The notes beneath the pieces were generated by a model. The model saw only the letters and a program-made list of their open reading frames with translations. It had not been told where the DNA came from and made no database searches. 64,000 nucleotides of DNA from Bifidobacterium panos (GTDB taxonomy: Bacteria; Actinomycetota; Actinomycetes; Actinomycetales; Bifidobacteriaceae). The stretch spans positions 62,001 through 126,000 of the forward strand of contig NZ_JAAIIJ010000003.1 of NCBI RefSeq assembly GCF_012932445.1, given 5' to 3'. Position 1 is the stretch's first letter, and each line of letters opens with the position of its first letter. The position numbers were made by a program, and so were the translations under genes. Shown piece by piece: positions 7,452-18,400 of the stretch.

Positions 7452-9818
7452 TTACTGTATACAAAATGCTGCTTCATAGATGGGCTGCGCTTCAACTGAA
7501 ATCAGGCCAGCCACCTGAGCGTCCACGTTCTCCATGCGAGCAGCCATGGCGGATTCCACGTTTACGTTTGTGCCTTCCTTCAACGGGGTGATGGTGAACA
7601 CCAGGCGGTTGCAGTTATCGACAATGAGATCCGTATATTCACGCAGACCGATTTCCCACACATCACCATTGGCAAAGTTGTCGTCCACCAGCACATTGCT
7701 TGCCCACAGCCAGCCGATGTCGCCGGTATAGCGCACTTTAAGACGCACATCCTTAACGCCATCGCCTTCCATGAAATCATCAGGCAATTCAATCACGTAG
7801 CGGGTATCAGACAGTTTCTCTACCACCGGTTCGATGGTCTTGGCGGGGAACGCCGCTTCAGAAGCGTTCACGTAATCGGATGGATAAGCGGTAATCGTAA
7901 TGGAAGGCGAAATGGATTCGACCTTGACCTTGCCGTCAGCTACATATGCTGCCGCAGCATCCCCTGCCGGTACAATGCTGTGCTCGGATGTTTCAGAGGA
8001 GATTGAAGCATCTTGCGCAAATACCAATGCCTCGCCATTAACCACAGTCATGGCATCAGCCTTAGCTCGGCTGATCACCATAACCGTGACCGAAGCATGC
8101 TCTCCAGCAACATCGAATGTTGCGACGTCGGTGCCAGCATCGATACGCACAACGGTTGCGGTGCCCCCGTCAGCCCCAGACTCCACCGAATATGCAGCGG
8201 CAGTATCGGCATCATGAGCATTCACTGCAACATCACCAGCAAAGCGCATCCACACTGCATCCATACCCTCGGGCTTGAGGAACACGAAAGTGCGATGCTG
8301 CTGTTTTGGGGCTTGCACCGAGGTAACCGGTTGTACGCTCGCGGATACGAGAGTCAACCCGTCCAAATCCATATTGAACGGTAGCACGCAGTTCTCATCG
8401 CGCGCCAATCCGAGCTGATCGAAACGCATCTCAGTACCATCGGCCAGTGTAATAGCGATGGACTCGCCATGCTTGTCGCTCATAGCCGCATGATCCTGAA
8501 AGTTGTTGATGAATACGAATCCGCGATACCCATCGGTGCGCACGCACCAGCGCAACGATTCCATATCTTTCGGATCGATTTCCTGCTGGTCTTCCGGCAC
8601 CGCCACACCCAGAGGCGCGAGTCGATTGGCAAAGGCAAGCGCGAAATAGTGCAAGGCCTTCAAACGACGGTACGATTCGCGCATTTGGCCGAATTCGCCG
8701 AGCGCTGCCTGGAAATCGTATGAGATTTTCGGCACTTGGCTTTCATTCAGATAGATACCGTCTCCGATGGGGTTGGAGCCACCTTGATACATGTAGTAGC
8801 CGAGGAAGTTGCAGCCGGAGGCCATTTTGATGTTGGCCATGGCATCCACGGATTTCATAGGCAACACAAAACGGTAATTGTACGAGGAGAACATGCCTCC
8901 GCCCATCTCACAACAGGCATAAGGCTTGGTTTCCGGCTCGTATGTCGGGTCAAATTCCTCGCCGCGCGGGCAGGCATTATTATGGAAATCGCGATACACG
9001 TATTCGTCAGTGACCGGATGATCGCCGGGGTCGGCGTAGAACAGCCACGGGCGGTATGCATACCCACCCCATAGTGGCAGCACGTCGTCAGGCACTGGGG
9101 AGCCACCCCAACCCGTGTTGGTGTAGAACGGTACCGAAATGCCTTCCTCTTCAGCAATCTCCCGCAATGCATGCACGTAATCGAAACCATCATGGCCGCC
9201 GGGAACCCATTCGTTAGTAATGCCGGTGGTCATCTCCCACGGTGCTGAGGAGTGCATGTACTCGTTGTCAAGCTGAGCCGCAACGATTGGCCCTCCATCT
9301 TTGAAATACAAGCCGTCGAGCTGCTCGGCGATATGGCGGTACAAATCACGCACCTTCTTCAGAAAACCGGGATCGGTTGAACGCACCTCATAGGGCTTGC
9401 CGTACATCCAGTCGGGAATGCCGCCGTTGCGCACCTCGCCGTGGTCGAAAGGCCCCAAACGCACAATCACTTTGAGACCATGCTTGGTGCAGAGTTTGAT
9501 GAATCGGCGGATGTTGCGACGACCTGCGAAATTCCATTCGTTTTCATGCTCTTCGTGATGGTTCCAGAACACGTAAGTGGACACCACATTGATACCGCCG
9601 GCTGCGATTTTGGCGAGTTGTTCGTCCCATCGCGCGGGATCCATGCGTGAATAATGGTATTCGCCGCAATTGCCATAGAATGGCTTGCCATCAAAGGTCA
9701 TGAAATAGTTGGTGAAATCAATGGTTTCGCCGTTCGGGGCACTTCCCCAGTCTCCTCGGGTTATGGGGAATGAATTGATGGTTTTCGGAGTGAAATTGGT
9801 GAGGTTGAGGGTGTGCAT
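7452..9818 (-). CDS. Glycoside hydrolase family 35 beta-galactosidase
   Basis: A 788-residue retaining beta-galactosidase without signal peptide, so it acts in the cytosol on imported oligosaccharides. The TIM-barrel catalytic domain spans about residues 30-380. The acid/base region reads AQLDNEY (Glu186) and the nucleophile region CCEMGGGM (Glu304). Beta-rich domains follow to the C terminus. Start: ATG at 9818 with AAAGG seven bases upstream; a longer reading has no support. Only two bases separate it from the upstream permease stop, so it is the last gene of a transport operon. GC is lower than in the core genes nearby, suggesting acquisition. Linkage specificity cannot be read from sequence. 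Confidence 0.88.
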   Translation of the reverse strand: MHTLNLTNFTPKTINSFPITRGDWGSAPNGETIDFTNYFMTFDGKPFYGNCGEYHYSRMDPARWDEQLAKIAAGGINVVSTYVFWNHHEEHENEWNFAGRRNIRRFIKLCTKHGLKVIVRLGPFDHGEVRNGGIPDWMYGKPYEVRSTDPGFLKKVRDLYRHIAEQLDGLYFKDGGPIVAAQLDNEYMHSSAPWEMTTGITNEWVPGGHDGFDYVHALREIAEEEGISVPFYTNTGWGGSPVPDDVLPLWGGYAYRPWLFYADPGDHPVTDEYVYRDFHNNACPRGEEFDPTYEPETKPYACCEMGGGMFSSYNYRFVLPMKSVDAMANIKMASGCNFLGYYMYQGGSNPIGDGIYLNESQVPKISYDFQAALGEFGQMRESYRRLKALHYFALAFANRLAPLGVAVPEDQQEIDPKDMESLRWCVRTDGYRGFVFINNFQDHAAMSDKHGESIAITLADGTEMRFDQLGLARDENCVLPFNMDLDGLTLVSASVQPVTSVQAPKQQHRTFVFLKPEGMDAVWMRFAGDVAVNAHDADTAAAYSVESGADGGTATVVRIDAGTDVATFDVAGEHASVTVMVISRAKADAMTVVNGEALVFAQDASISSETSEHSIVPAGDAAAAYVADGKVKVESISPSITITAYPSDYVNASEAAFPAKTIEPVVEKLSDTRYVIELPDDFMEGDGVKDVRLKVRYTGDIGWLWASNVLVDDNFANGDVWEIGLREYTDLIVDNCNRLVFTITPLKEGTNVNVESAMAARMENVDAQVAGLISVEAQPIYEAAFCIQ

Positions 9819-9820
9819 GG

Positions 9821-10654
9821 TCAGCCTTTCACAGACCCGGCAACGAGGCCGGCAACAATCCACTTCTGACAGAAGAGGAAGAACACGAATACGGGAATGA
9901 GTGCGATAGTGGTAATGGTCATGAACAGTGGCCAGTTGGTAGAGAACTGCCCCATGGCATTGAACACTTGTAATACGATGGTTTGCTTATCCACCGAAGA
10001 AATATAGATGTTCGGGGTCATGAAGTCGTTCCACGTCCACATGGTTTGGAACACGACCACTGTGGTCATAATCGGGCGAATAAGCGGCAACACGATGGTC
10101 CAGTAGATGCGCCACGGGCCTGCACCATCGATTCGTGCCGCTTCGAAAAGCTCACTTGGCAAGCCAGACATGTACTGCACGATGAGAAAGTAACAGAAGG
10201 TGGCACCCGCTGTGTAAAGTACGATCAGGCCGAGCAGTGAGTCCACCAAGCCGAACTGAGCTTCCATTTTGTACTGAGGAATAAGCAGAGTCTGACCGGG
10301 AATCACAAAAGACAGCATAAGGAATATACCAATGGCAACGGTGAACTTGCTTTTCTTCAGGATCATGCCATACGCGGCAAGCGATCCGATCAGGGCCTGT
10401 AGCCCCACACCGATTACCGTAACAATAAGAGTGTTTTTGAATGCGGAAACAATCGGCAGGTTAGTCCAGGCATCGGTATAGTTGACAAAGGTGAAATTCT
10501 TTGGCATCCCGAACGGGTCGGACATCATATCGCCGGATGTTTTGAAGGTGTTGATCACCACCACATAGAGTGGTACAGCGCAAATCAAAGCAATGGCAAT
10601 CATCACCACTGATCGAACGATAGACCCAGCGCGTTCGCAAGTTTTCATATTCAT
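9821..10654 (-). CDS. ABC sugar transporter permease (MalG type)
   Basis: A 277-residue inner-membrane permease of the CUT1 class with six predicted helices. The conserved loop that meets the ATPase reads ELFEAARIDGAGPWRIYWTIVLPLIRP (EAA motif). The start ATG at 10654 overlaps the stop of the partner permease as ATGA, with GGAAAGAGG upstream. It pairs with the gene at 10651-11667 and the binding protein at 11799-13061. No ATPase gene is in the operon, so a shared MsmK-like ATPase encoded elsewhere is expected. Confidence 0.93.
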   Translation of the reverse strand: MNMKTCERAGSIVRSVVMIAIALICAVPLYVVVINTFKTSGDMMSDPFGMPKNFTFVNYTDAWTNLPIVSAFKNTLIVTVIGVGLQALIGSLAAYGMILKKSKFTVAIGIFLMLSFVIPGQTLLIPQYKMEAQFGLVDSLLGLIVLYTAGATFCYFLIVQYMSGLPSELFEAARIDGAGPWRIYWTIVLPLIRPIMTTVVVFQTMWTWNDFMTPNIYISSVDKQTIVLQVFNAMGQFSTNWPLFMTITTIALIPVFVFFLFCQKWIVAGLVAGSVKG

Positions 10655-11667
10655 GACAGCCTCTTTCCAATAGCTCGGGTGACGATTTGCTGGATGGCAA
10701 CCAGCAGGGCGCAGCACAGGAAGAAAATCACGCCGAGTGCCGAACCTAAGCCGTAACGCCCTGAGCCTATGCCAGTAACGATGATGGATTGGGTGACGGT
10801 GTAGGTTGCATGGCCAGGACCGCCGGAAGTAAGGGTGAAGGGAAGATCATAAACTTTAAGGCCACCAGTCAAAAGCATGAAAATTGAGATGCCCATAGCC
10901 GGCACCATTTGCGGCAGCGTGATGTTGAAGAACTGTTGACGCCGGTTTGCGCCGTCCACCGCAGCCTGTTCATAGATATCGGCAGGAATGGCTTGCAAAT
11001 ATGCCAGATATAACGTGGCATGCCAACCGACTTGTGCCCAAACGGCAATCACGATCACACACAAACGCGCAAGATTCGTATCGGAAAGCCACGGCACTGC
11101 ATCAATACCGAACTTGGCGAGCAGCTGATTGATTGCGCCTGACTCCAACGGAGAGACGATGTATTGCCAGACCAATCCAAGCACGGCCATCGATGGCACG
11201 GAAAAGAAGAAGAACAGTGATCGCACAAAGTTACGGCCGAAGAACTTGCGGTTCAGCACCACCGCCAATGGCAAAGCGAGCATAGTAATGATCAACGTGG
11301 TCGTAATCGTGTAGAACAAGGTGAAACCAAGCCCTGCGAGCAGCGTCTGATCGGTGAACACAGTGACGTAGTTCTGCAATCCTACAAACTTGGCTGTGGC
11401 GAAATCATATCCCGAATAATCAGTGAAGCTGAATACGATACTCTGGGCGAACGGTATCAGCACCACAACAATGAACACTGCGAGAATGGGCAGAAGAAAC
11501 CTGAATGAGGTGAAATTTTCCATGAGGTTACGCCGCTTACGCGCCCTGAGATGTTCAGCCTCGCGAAGACTGATTCGCTCCGGACCGGAAGAAGCGTGCG
11601 AACCAGATACCGTGTTGTGCGATAGCGTCCGCATGGCACCGGCATCTACTGATGGTGTGACTGACAT
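10651..11667 (-). CDS. ABC sugar transporter permease (MalF type)
   Basis: A 338-residue CUT1 permease with a 45-residue basic cytosolic lead and six helices. The ATPase-contacting loop reads DIYEQAAVDGANRRQQFFNITLPQMVP (EAA motif). ATG at 11667 is chosen because AAGGA lies six bases before it; an ATG at 11673 is too close to that site. It is translationally coupled to the downstream permease. It imports the same substrate as the binding protein upstream. Confidence 0.93.
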   Translation of the reverse strand: MSVTPSVDAGAMRTLSHNTVSGSHASSGPERISLREAEHLRARKRRNLMENFTSFRFLLPILAVFIVVVLIPFAQSIVFSFTDYSGYDFATAKFVGLQNYVTVFTDQTLLAGLGFTLFYTITTTLIITMLALPLAVVLNRKFFGRNFVRSLFFFFSVPSMAVLGLVWQYIVSPLESGAINQLLAKFGIDAVPWLSDTNLARLCVIVIAVWAQVGWHATLYLAYLQAIPADIYEQAAVDGANRRQQFFNITLPQMVPAMGISIFMLLTGGLKVYDLPFTLTSGGPGHATYTVTQSIIVTGIGSGRYGLGSALGVIFFLCCALLVAIQQIVTRAIGKRLS

Positions 11668-11798
11668 AATCATTCCTTATGATCGAAAAATTTGATGATT
11701 CGATGTGATTCATGCAGGTCGGATGGATCCTTAACACAAGCGGTGCGAGCGGCTCACTCAACCCATGCGCATGAATCGATCGCGTAAGGCTGATGCTG

Positions 11799-13061
11799 TC
11801 AGGAAAGCGTCTTGATCTTGGCATCAAGATTCGATGCGGCCTGATCTGGCGTTTCGGAACCAAGAGCCACTTGCTGAAGCTGAGCGAAGGTTTCTGCTCT
11901 CAGCGTTGAGCGCCCGGAAGTAGGCCATCCCAAAGTGTTAAGGTACAGATTGCCGGTGCTAAGGTACAGCTCGTACGGCTCAGAGAAGTGCTCGTCAATT
12001 TCCGGCGTATAGTTCTTCGTGGCAGGAATAAGACCCAAGCCATCCTGCACGTTCTTCAGACCTTCCTCAGATGCGATATAGGCAAGGAACTTCTCAGCGT
12101 TCTCCAGCTTCTTGCCGCTGATCTTCGAGTTGATGGCGTATCCGGAGTCAGCCGCACCTGGAGCATAAGGAGTGTCCTCTTTGTGAAGCATTGGCAGACG
12201 GCCAAATGCATAGTTCAGGCCAGCATCATTGAAGGTATTCACATCCCAATAGCCAGAGGGCATCACCGCAAGACGGCCAGCGGCAAATTCAGTACGCACC
12301 TGATCGTCGCCCAGACCTGTAACCTCAGACCCCATAACACCTGTATCAAACAGCTTTGCCCATTCGGCATAGTATTCGCCGTATGTATCTTTAAACGTGG
12401 TGTCGCCATCGGTAATCTGTTGGTCAATGGATTTGCTTGCCTCGGAAGAATCAAAGCCAATCCAACTTTCCACCATGGCACCGAGACCGGCCTTAGGCTC
12501 CAGATAGGGCTTTTCCACACCGGCATCCTTCAAAGCTTTGAGCATCTCGATAAATTCATCCCACGTCTCGGGAATGCTGTCGTAGCCCGCCTTGGCCAGT
12601 AGATCCTTGTTATAGGCGAAAGCGTTCGTCCACGAGGTCACGGACATGGAATAAATCTTGCTATCCACCGATGATTGCTCTTTGTTTGTATCATTGAGAT
12701 CCGCCATGAACGGTTCATCCGTAAGATCTTTCACCGTGTTGTTTTTCACAAGATCATTAAGCTGTTCAGGCGGAGCCACAAACACGTCAGTCAGCTGGCC
12801 TCCGGAAATGCGGGTCTGCAAGGTTTGCTGGTAGCCAGCCTGCGCACCATTGGTGGTAGAGAATTTGATGGTGATGCCAGGGTTAGCAGCCTCGAAACCA
12901 TCAATAAGCTTCTGGTAACTGTCTTGCGTGTTGTTGGCAAAGAAGGTAATCTCGTTCTCATTGCTTTCTGTAGCACTACATCCAGCAAGCGATGCGGCCA
13001 CGCCAATAGAGGTAATAACGGCCACAGTCCTCACCATATATTTTCCAGTTGAGCACTTCAT
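11799..13061 (-). CDS. Sugar-binding lipoprotein of the ABC transporter
   Basis: A 420-residue extracellular solute-binding protein (family 1). A lipoprotein signal with lipobox LAGC (Cys28) anchors it to the outer face of the membrane. The mature part has the usual two-lobed pattern (EITFFANN..., GFEAANPGITIKF, KPYLEPKAG, AVMPSGYWDV, GYAINSKISGKK). ATG at 13061 follows AAAGGG. It captures the oligosaccharide later cut by the GH35 enzyme. The 131-bp gap to the permease gene may hold a processing or attenuation site, as binding proteins are often made in excess. Confidence 0.93.
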   Translation of the reverse strand: MKCSTGKYMVRTVAVITSIGVAASLAGCSATESNENEITFFANNTQDSYQKLIDGFEAANPGITIKFSTTNGAQAGYQQTLQTRISGGQLTDVFVAPPEQLNDLVKNNTVKDLTDEPFMADLNDTNKEQSSVDSKIYSMSVTSWTNAFAYNKDLLAKAGYDSIPETWDEFIEMLKALKDAGVEKPYLEPKAGLGAMVESWIGFDSSEASKSIDQQITDGDTTFKDTYGEYYAEWAKLFDTGVMGSEVTGLGDDQVRTEFAAGRLAVMPSGYWDVNTFNDAGLNYAFGRLPMLHKEDTPYAPGAADSGYAINSKISGKKLENAEKFLAYIASEEGLKNVQDGLGLIPATKNYTPEIDEHFSEPYELYLSTGNLYLNTLGWPTSGRSTLRAETFAQLQQVALGSETPDQAASNLDAKIKTLS

Positions 13062-13385
13062 CGTCTCGACCCTTTCAAAGTCAGTTTTTCTCAATCAATG
13101 ATTTCTTAAAGCTTTAAACATCAACGTTTCAGCCCTTCAGAAAATCTTTGACACCAACATCATATTGTCGCTTTTTCTCAATCTTCATCGAGCGATTGCT
13201 CTATGATAGAGAAAAATTGCTTTCAGATGAAGCATTGCAGCATGATATGACGCTATCGACAGACGAGCCACCTTTCCGGCAGTTCGGGTCAAGTTACCCG
13301 ACGCATGGTCAACATACATTGCTATGGGAGTCATCGATGGAAACGCCCTCAAAACCCTAAATTTTAGGGAAGGCATTCCTCTTAT
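13062..13385. promoter_or_regulatory. Gene-free stretch, probable promoter of the transport operon
   Basis: No gene is supported. On the plus-strand text the 12-mer TTTTTCTCAATC occurs twice (13085-13096 and 13172-13183), which on the coding strand is GATTGAGAAAAA upstream of the binding-protein gene. Small stems include TGCTT/AAGCA (about 13219-13235) and CGGGT/ACCCG near 13285-13300. The repeated 12-mer is a candidate regulator site; no clear -35/-10 pair could be fixed. Confidence 0.45.
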
Positions 13386-14099
13386 TCATCGCAACAATGC
13401 CTGCACTGCGATCCCTCGAAAATCTTGAATGCACTGATAACGCGCATCGGCTTTTGCTGGACTGCGCGTTAATGCAGTAAGCGCATACACTGCACCTGCA
13501 CCTGCCGCAAGCGCAGAGGCTAGCCCCGTGGAGGAATCCTCGAAAATCACACAGTCGCGAATATCGGCCTGAGCCATGCAGGCGGCCGCCAAATACCGAT
13601 CGGGAGCAGGCTTGGCGGGCAATGGACTATTCCCAGTGATAGCGAACACATTATCTGGACCGAATGTCTCAGCTGGCGCGGCAGCAAGTACATGGCGAAC
13701 TATGCGCATAGGCGAGCCTGTAACCAGTACCGAATCGATATGCAGAGCCGCCAATTTGCGCAACAAATCCAAGGCCCCGTCCGCCCAAGGAATCGGCTGA
13801 GAAGTAAGCGATGCCTCCGCTGCGGAAACCAGCTGCTCGATAATCTCCCACGCGGGCAGATTTACGCCGGACTCACGCAGCACACGAGCGCATTCGGACA
13901 GGCTCGCCCCTTCCAATGCTCTGGACACATCCGGAGGAATACTGTTACCAGCCGCCGATGATTGATCTGGCGCATACTGCATATATAATTGCTGCTCCGC
14001 GTCTGCCCAGAACCGATCCGAATCAACTAACGTGCCGTCCATGTCCCACAGCACCGCTGCCGGTAATCTCAACTGATCGACAGCACTTACGATGTTCAT
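13386..14099 (-). CDS. HAD-superfamily phosphatase / beta-phosphoglucomutase-like
   Basis: A 237-residue HAD subfamily IA enzyme. Motif I is WDMDGTLVDSD (Asp19 nucleophile, Asp21), motif II VLVTGSP, the lysine motif lies in PLPAKPAPDRY, and motif IV is VIFEDSSTGLASALAAG. The helical cap lies between motifs I and II. This pattern suits beta-phosphoglucomutase or a sugar-phosphate phosphatase. Its place between the AraC regulator and the transport genes suggests it handles a phosphorylated sugar from the same substrate. No strong ribosome-binding site precedes the ATG. Confidence 0.85.
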   Translation of the reverse strand: MNIVSAVDQLRLPAAVLWDMDGTLVDSDRFWADAEQQLYMQYAPDQSSAAGNSIPPDVSRALEGASLSECARVLRESGVNLPAWEIIEQLVSAAEASLTSQPIPWADGALDLLRKLAALHIDSVLVTGSPMRIVRHVLAAAPAETFGPDNVFAITGNSPLPAKPAPDRYLAAACMAQADIRDCVIFEDSSTGLASALAAGAGAVYALTALTRSPAKADARYQCIQDFRGIAVQALLR

Positions 14100-14334
14100 G
14101 ATTTCATGGTACTTGCAACGCGATTATGCGTATGCGCCGTCAAAACGAAAACGCAGCTTTAGCGAATAACAACGCAATTTCACAACACCAAGCAGCTTCG
14201 CCAGCCAAGGTATACGCGTCTATTTACGCTTTACGCCTTTGCTCGGCGAATCCAGATGTCAAATATTCCCGAACGCTTTGGGGTCGGAGAAGACCTGGTT
14301 CAGAGATGGCTGAGTCTAAAGTAATCACTCACGT

Positions 14335-15195
14335 TTAATCATTCTCCGTGACGCGGTTTGACGCACGATATTCAAGCGGAGAAGATCCGACGGCACGCTT
14401 GAACGCAGCGCCAAACACCGAGGTCGAAGAAAAGCCGCACCGCTCGCAAATCCGTTTCAACGTCGCATCACTGTTTACCAGCAGATATTTGGCGGTATGC
14501 AATCGGGCATCGATCACATAGGCGTGCGGTGTCAGACCGGTTTCCCTTTTAAATACGCGAATGAAATGATATTCGCTTAAATACGCATGTTCCGCCAGTT
14601 CCTTCACTGTGAGCGGCTCATCAAGATGCGCAGCAATATAAGCGATGGCATCTTCTATGACCCGCGACTGCCGGGCGGGGGCACCAGGCTCTGATTCCGA
14701 AGCGAACTCGGTGAGCACATCGGTAATGCACTTGGCCATACGGGGTTCGGAAAACCCTGATGGAGAAACGGCCATATCATTGATTTGCCTCAATCTGTTT
14801 GCCGCATAGCCCGGGTTGTGCAAGGAAAACACATTGCCAAGCTTGCCCGTGATGAAATCAAAGTATGCCCTGGCCATGATGCCATCGAAATGCACCCATA
14901 GCGCCTCTGTGGCTTCATCAGTACCATAGACATGCTTCGCGTAACAATCCACCAAGGCAAATTGCCCGGCCGAAGCATGGAAACGCCCTTGAGGCAGGTT
15001 AAAATCCAGAGAGCCGCTTTTTACGTAAATCACCAGAAAGCTGTCAAACGAGCTGCGCTCCAGCAAGTATCCGGACTCATAGCAAAAATTACCAGCTCTC
15101 AGCAAATACAGAAATGTGCGCCTAGCAACCGCGGAAGGCGTGTGAATAAGAAACGATGACTTGTCAACATCAACGTTCCGTTCCGCTGGCTTCAT
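14335..15195 (-). CDS. AraC-family transcriptional regulator
   Basis: A 286-residue regulator. The N-terminal half is a cupin-like sugar-sensing domain (SLDFNLPQGRFHASAGQFALVD). The last ~100 residues hold two helix-turn-helix units (TVKELAEHAYLSEYHFIRVFKRETG and TLKRICERCGFSSTSVFGAAFKRAVG), the AraC/XylS pattern. AGGGAGGT precedes the ATG. It heads the minus-strand row HAD-binding protein-permeases-GH35 and follows the DUF5107 gene, so it is the likely activator of this locus. Confidence 0.92.
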   Translation of the reverse strand: MKPAERNVDVDKSSFLIHTPSAVARRTFLYLLRAGNFCYESGYLLERSSFDSFLVIYVKSGSLDFNLPQGRFHASAGQFALVDCYAKHVYGTDEATEALWVHFDGIMARAYFDFITGKLGNVFSLHNPGYAANRLRQINDMAVSPSGFSEPRMAKCITDVLTEFASESEPGAPARQSRVIEDAIAYIAAHLDEPLTVKELAEHAYLSEYHFIRVFKRETGLTPHAYVIDARLHTAKYLLVNSDATLKRICERCGFSSTSVFGAAFKRAVGSSPLEYRASNRVTEND

Positions 15196-15228
15196 CGCCG
15201 ACCTCCCTTATGCGAAGCAGTAAATCTA

Positions 15229-15244
15229 TATACAACAATGTATA
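15229..15244. promoter_or_regulatory. Inverted repeat before the AraC gene
   Basis: TATAC-AACAAT-GTATA lies 34 bp upstream of the regulator start. It could be an operator or part of its -10 region. Confidence 0.3.
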
Positions 15245-15377
15245 ACACTTCTAATGGCTTTTATTTGCGGTGCATGATTATGGCTATTCCCAAATGTTTG
15301 ACTTGGCGAAATTTCAACACAAAGACTCGCCGTGGCAAGCGTTCGCCATCAAGTTATGTAGAGATCCACACATAAGC

Positions 15378-15414
15378 GTAGGGGTTTGAACATGAATGTA
15401 CTTCAAACCCCTAC
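15378..15414 (-). terminator. Hairpin after the DUF5107/TPR gene
   Basis: GTAGGGGTTTGAA (15378-15390) pairs perfectly with TTCAAACCCCTAC (15402-15414), 11-nt loop. It lies 23 bp downstream of the minus-strand stop codon. T-richness after the stem is weak. Confidence 0.65.
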
Positions 15415-15437
15415 CTAGACAATATATCTGCTGCTGC

Positions 15438-18400
15438 CTATCGGTCGATCACATGTCGGTTCGCCAGCTCATCGGTGAACAGATTGGACTGAATATGGCT
15501 GGGATCAATAGCAAGGGCATCAGCAAGCAGCCGCTCGGCCCTATTTATCTCACCCATGCCGATGCAGGCCAACGCCATGATGTACTCGCAGTGGATGCGG
15601 TTCATCTTGGTGTAGTCCTTGTCGTAGATAAGGAAGTCCGGCAGAGAGACTGCAAAGTATTCAATCTTCACCTCATCATCCAAGTGCTGTTCGCCGAAAT
15701 CGAGCAGGCGGTAGAAACGGGCATTGGCGGCACCTTTCTCCCCCAGCTCCTTGTGGGCAAGACCCTGGAAGAGAATCATCTCGGCAGGCTGATCGTTGTA
15801 ATACATCGCGCCCCTCACTTCATCAGGACCGACGGTGGCCAGGCGGAACTCACGTTCTGATGCTTCTCTATTGCCCAGTTCGCGCTCAACGAGACCCAGA
15901 TAGTAGTGCAGGTCGTTGTCCTTCTGCCCCTCGAGCTTGCCTTCGCCTAGGTTTTCGGGGTATGTCTGAGCTTGGGTCAGCAGCTCCTTAGCACGAGCCC
16001 AGTCGCCAGCAGCCATCTCATCTTTGGCCAGTAAGGTCAAAGCGATGCGATATTGCGTGGTAATCTTACCTTCGCCACCTTCCCATGGATGGAAGCGACG
16101 CTTACCCATAAGCTCGAATGCCTTGGCGTAGTGGCCAGTGAGGTTGAGCACGGTGAGGTATTCGATGGTCAAGTCGTCACGCCCCTGCACCACGTCAAGA
16201 TGCTGCTCAAACTCCTTCAGGCGCTGCTCATAGTTCCAACCCAGCGTGCGGTGCAGCTGATCGAGTTCAAGGAATACACGGCTATCGGTGGGGTTCAAGC
16301 GGAACGCTTCTTCCATTTCCACCGAAGCTCTCTTGCTGTCGCCGCGTTTATTGTAATAGGCGAGCGAGAGGTTGCGGTGCACAGTCGGGAAGCTTGGATC
16401 GATAACCTTGCTTTGCTCCCATAGCTCAATAGCGAAGTCAGCCTGCAGACGATCGTAATACAAGCAACCGAGGTAGTACAATGCCTTGGCAACGTTCACA
16501 CCAGCCGATTCTCCAAGAGCAATGGCGGCGCGCAACACAGCGATGTCTTCCAGCTTGTTTGGGAAACAGTAGGCGCTGTCCGCGGTTTCGGCAGCCTTGA
16601 GGAATGCCTTGGCGGCTTCGGCATGATTCAGCTTGGCGGAATACCACGACTCGTAATAGTTCACCATCGGGTCGCTTTGATCGGCGCGGGCAAGCAACCG
16701 CAACGCTTCTTCGTAGGCTCCGAAGGCGGCGTAGTCGCGGGCGACCTTGAGATAATTCTGGGTGAAACCTCGCATGAGGGCGAAGATTGTCTCATCGCCA
16801 TTAGTCAGGAAACGCTCGAAACCGGAAACGTAATCGAAGGCATCAGCCTCGAGGTTGGCGTCTACTGTGACCGCCGCATCTTCAGTACATCCAAGCTTAC
16901 GCAGGATATAGGCCTTGAGCCCGCAAGCGTGCAGGTTCTTAGCATTCTTGATTAATCCGCGTTCCACGTAGTCAAGCGCATCGGCAAAGTCACCTCGGCG
17001 AGTGGCGATGGCGGCCATCCAGTAGTAGCTCATCTCCTGCTGGGCGTTGTCCCAGGTTGCCTTGTAGAAGGCATCAAACGCCTTGTCCACATACTGCTTT
17101 GCCAAATGTTCAGGTGCAAAATCGGCAAGGTAGAGATTCACAAGGCCGAGGTTGTAATAGGCCTCGGAATCGTAGGGGTTCGGGTTGCGACGAGTCAAAC
17201 GTTCGATGGCTTTGTCAAAGTACGGTCTGGCCTTGTCGAACACGCCTCGGCGCATGAGCAGACGACCATAGGCGTTGTTGATGCGCGCGTCGCCCGGATC
17301 GCGCTTCAGCCCTTCGAGATAATACGGGTCGGGCAGATAAGTGGCGTGGCGATACTGTTCAAGATGCAGGCCCGTGAGCAGCAACTCCTCATTGGTGGGC
17401 ACGTCGGCTGGGTCGAGTGCGGCTTCGGCGGGGCTAGGAATCTTGTTGGTTCTTGCCGGCAGTTGAGTATAGTCCACAAGCGTTTTGCCTGTGGCGGTAT
17501 CGATTACAGTTACGGTGATCTGCGTTGGGGTCACACCACTCGTGGAGAATTCGGCGGTGATAATGTTCGTCGGAGAAAGCTCTGAAATCGTTTCGAACAG
17601 CACATAGCCATTGCTCGTGGTCACAGACACGCGAGCAGCTTCGACTTTGTGTGTGCCATAGATGGTAACACGTCCTTGGCCGTCGTTCAGCCCATGACCG
17701 TCTACACCTTCGGTTTCACCTGCGGCTTTGGCTGGGTCGACCGGCCCGAACTCAAGGTTCACAACGGCGTCAAGCGTGGCGTTCTTCACCAATCCCACAG
17801 CCTTGTATGGCATGAAGTATTGCGTAAATTTCTTAGATTCGAACGGCTTGAGCCAAGTGAAGTCGGGCTGATTGTCGGTGTACACGCCTGTCATGAGCTC
17901 AGCGTAGGGACCGTTTTCGTCGGTGAGATTACGATCCCATGCCTTGCCAAAATCACCGCAGCCCCACACCCACTGCTTCTTACCGGGGCTGATGTGATGG
18001 TCGGCAATGTGCAGAATGCCCGCATCTTGCTCATAATCATAGCCACCCACGAAGTTGTAGTTGGATCCAGCGGCCATGTAGGAGGTCGGCACCGGCACGT
18101 TCTTGTAGCGGCCGATGTCTACGCCTTCGGAATAGTCGTGCTTGTAGTAGGTGCCGGTGGCAATCGGATAACGGGAAACATCACGCTTGCCGTGATCCAT
18201 CACTGCAGTCACATCCGGAGGCATCACCGTACGAGTATGGTCGTTGACCGGCACGGCAGGGTTGGCCCACCACAGGAAAGTTTGCGGGAATGCGGTGCCA
18301 TTGTAGAGATCGCCGGTAATGGCGATGTAGGCCTTGCCCGGATAAAGTGCCACGGTGGTAACCACTTCAGTACCATGCATCTGATCCACGTCATGGCATT

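Noticed and set aside
13110..13135. LacI-type operator-like AAAC..GTTT near the binding-protein promoter
   Set aside because: Imperfect symmetry, and the locus encodes an AraC regulator with no LacI gene.
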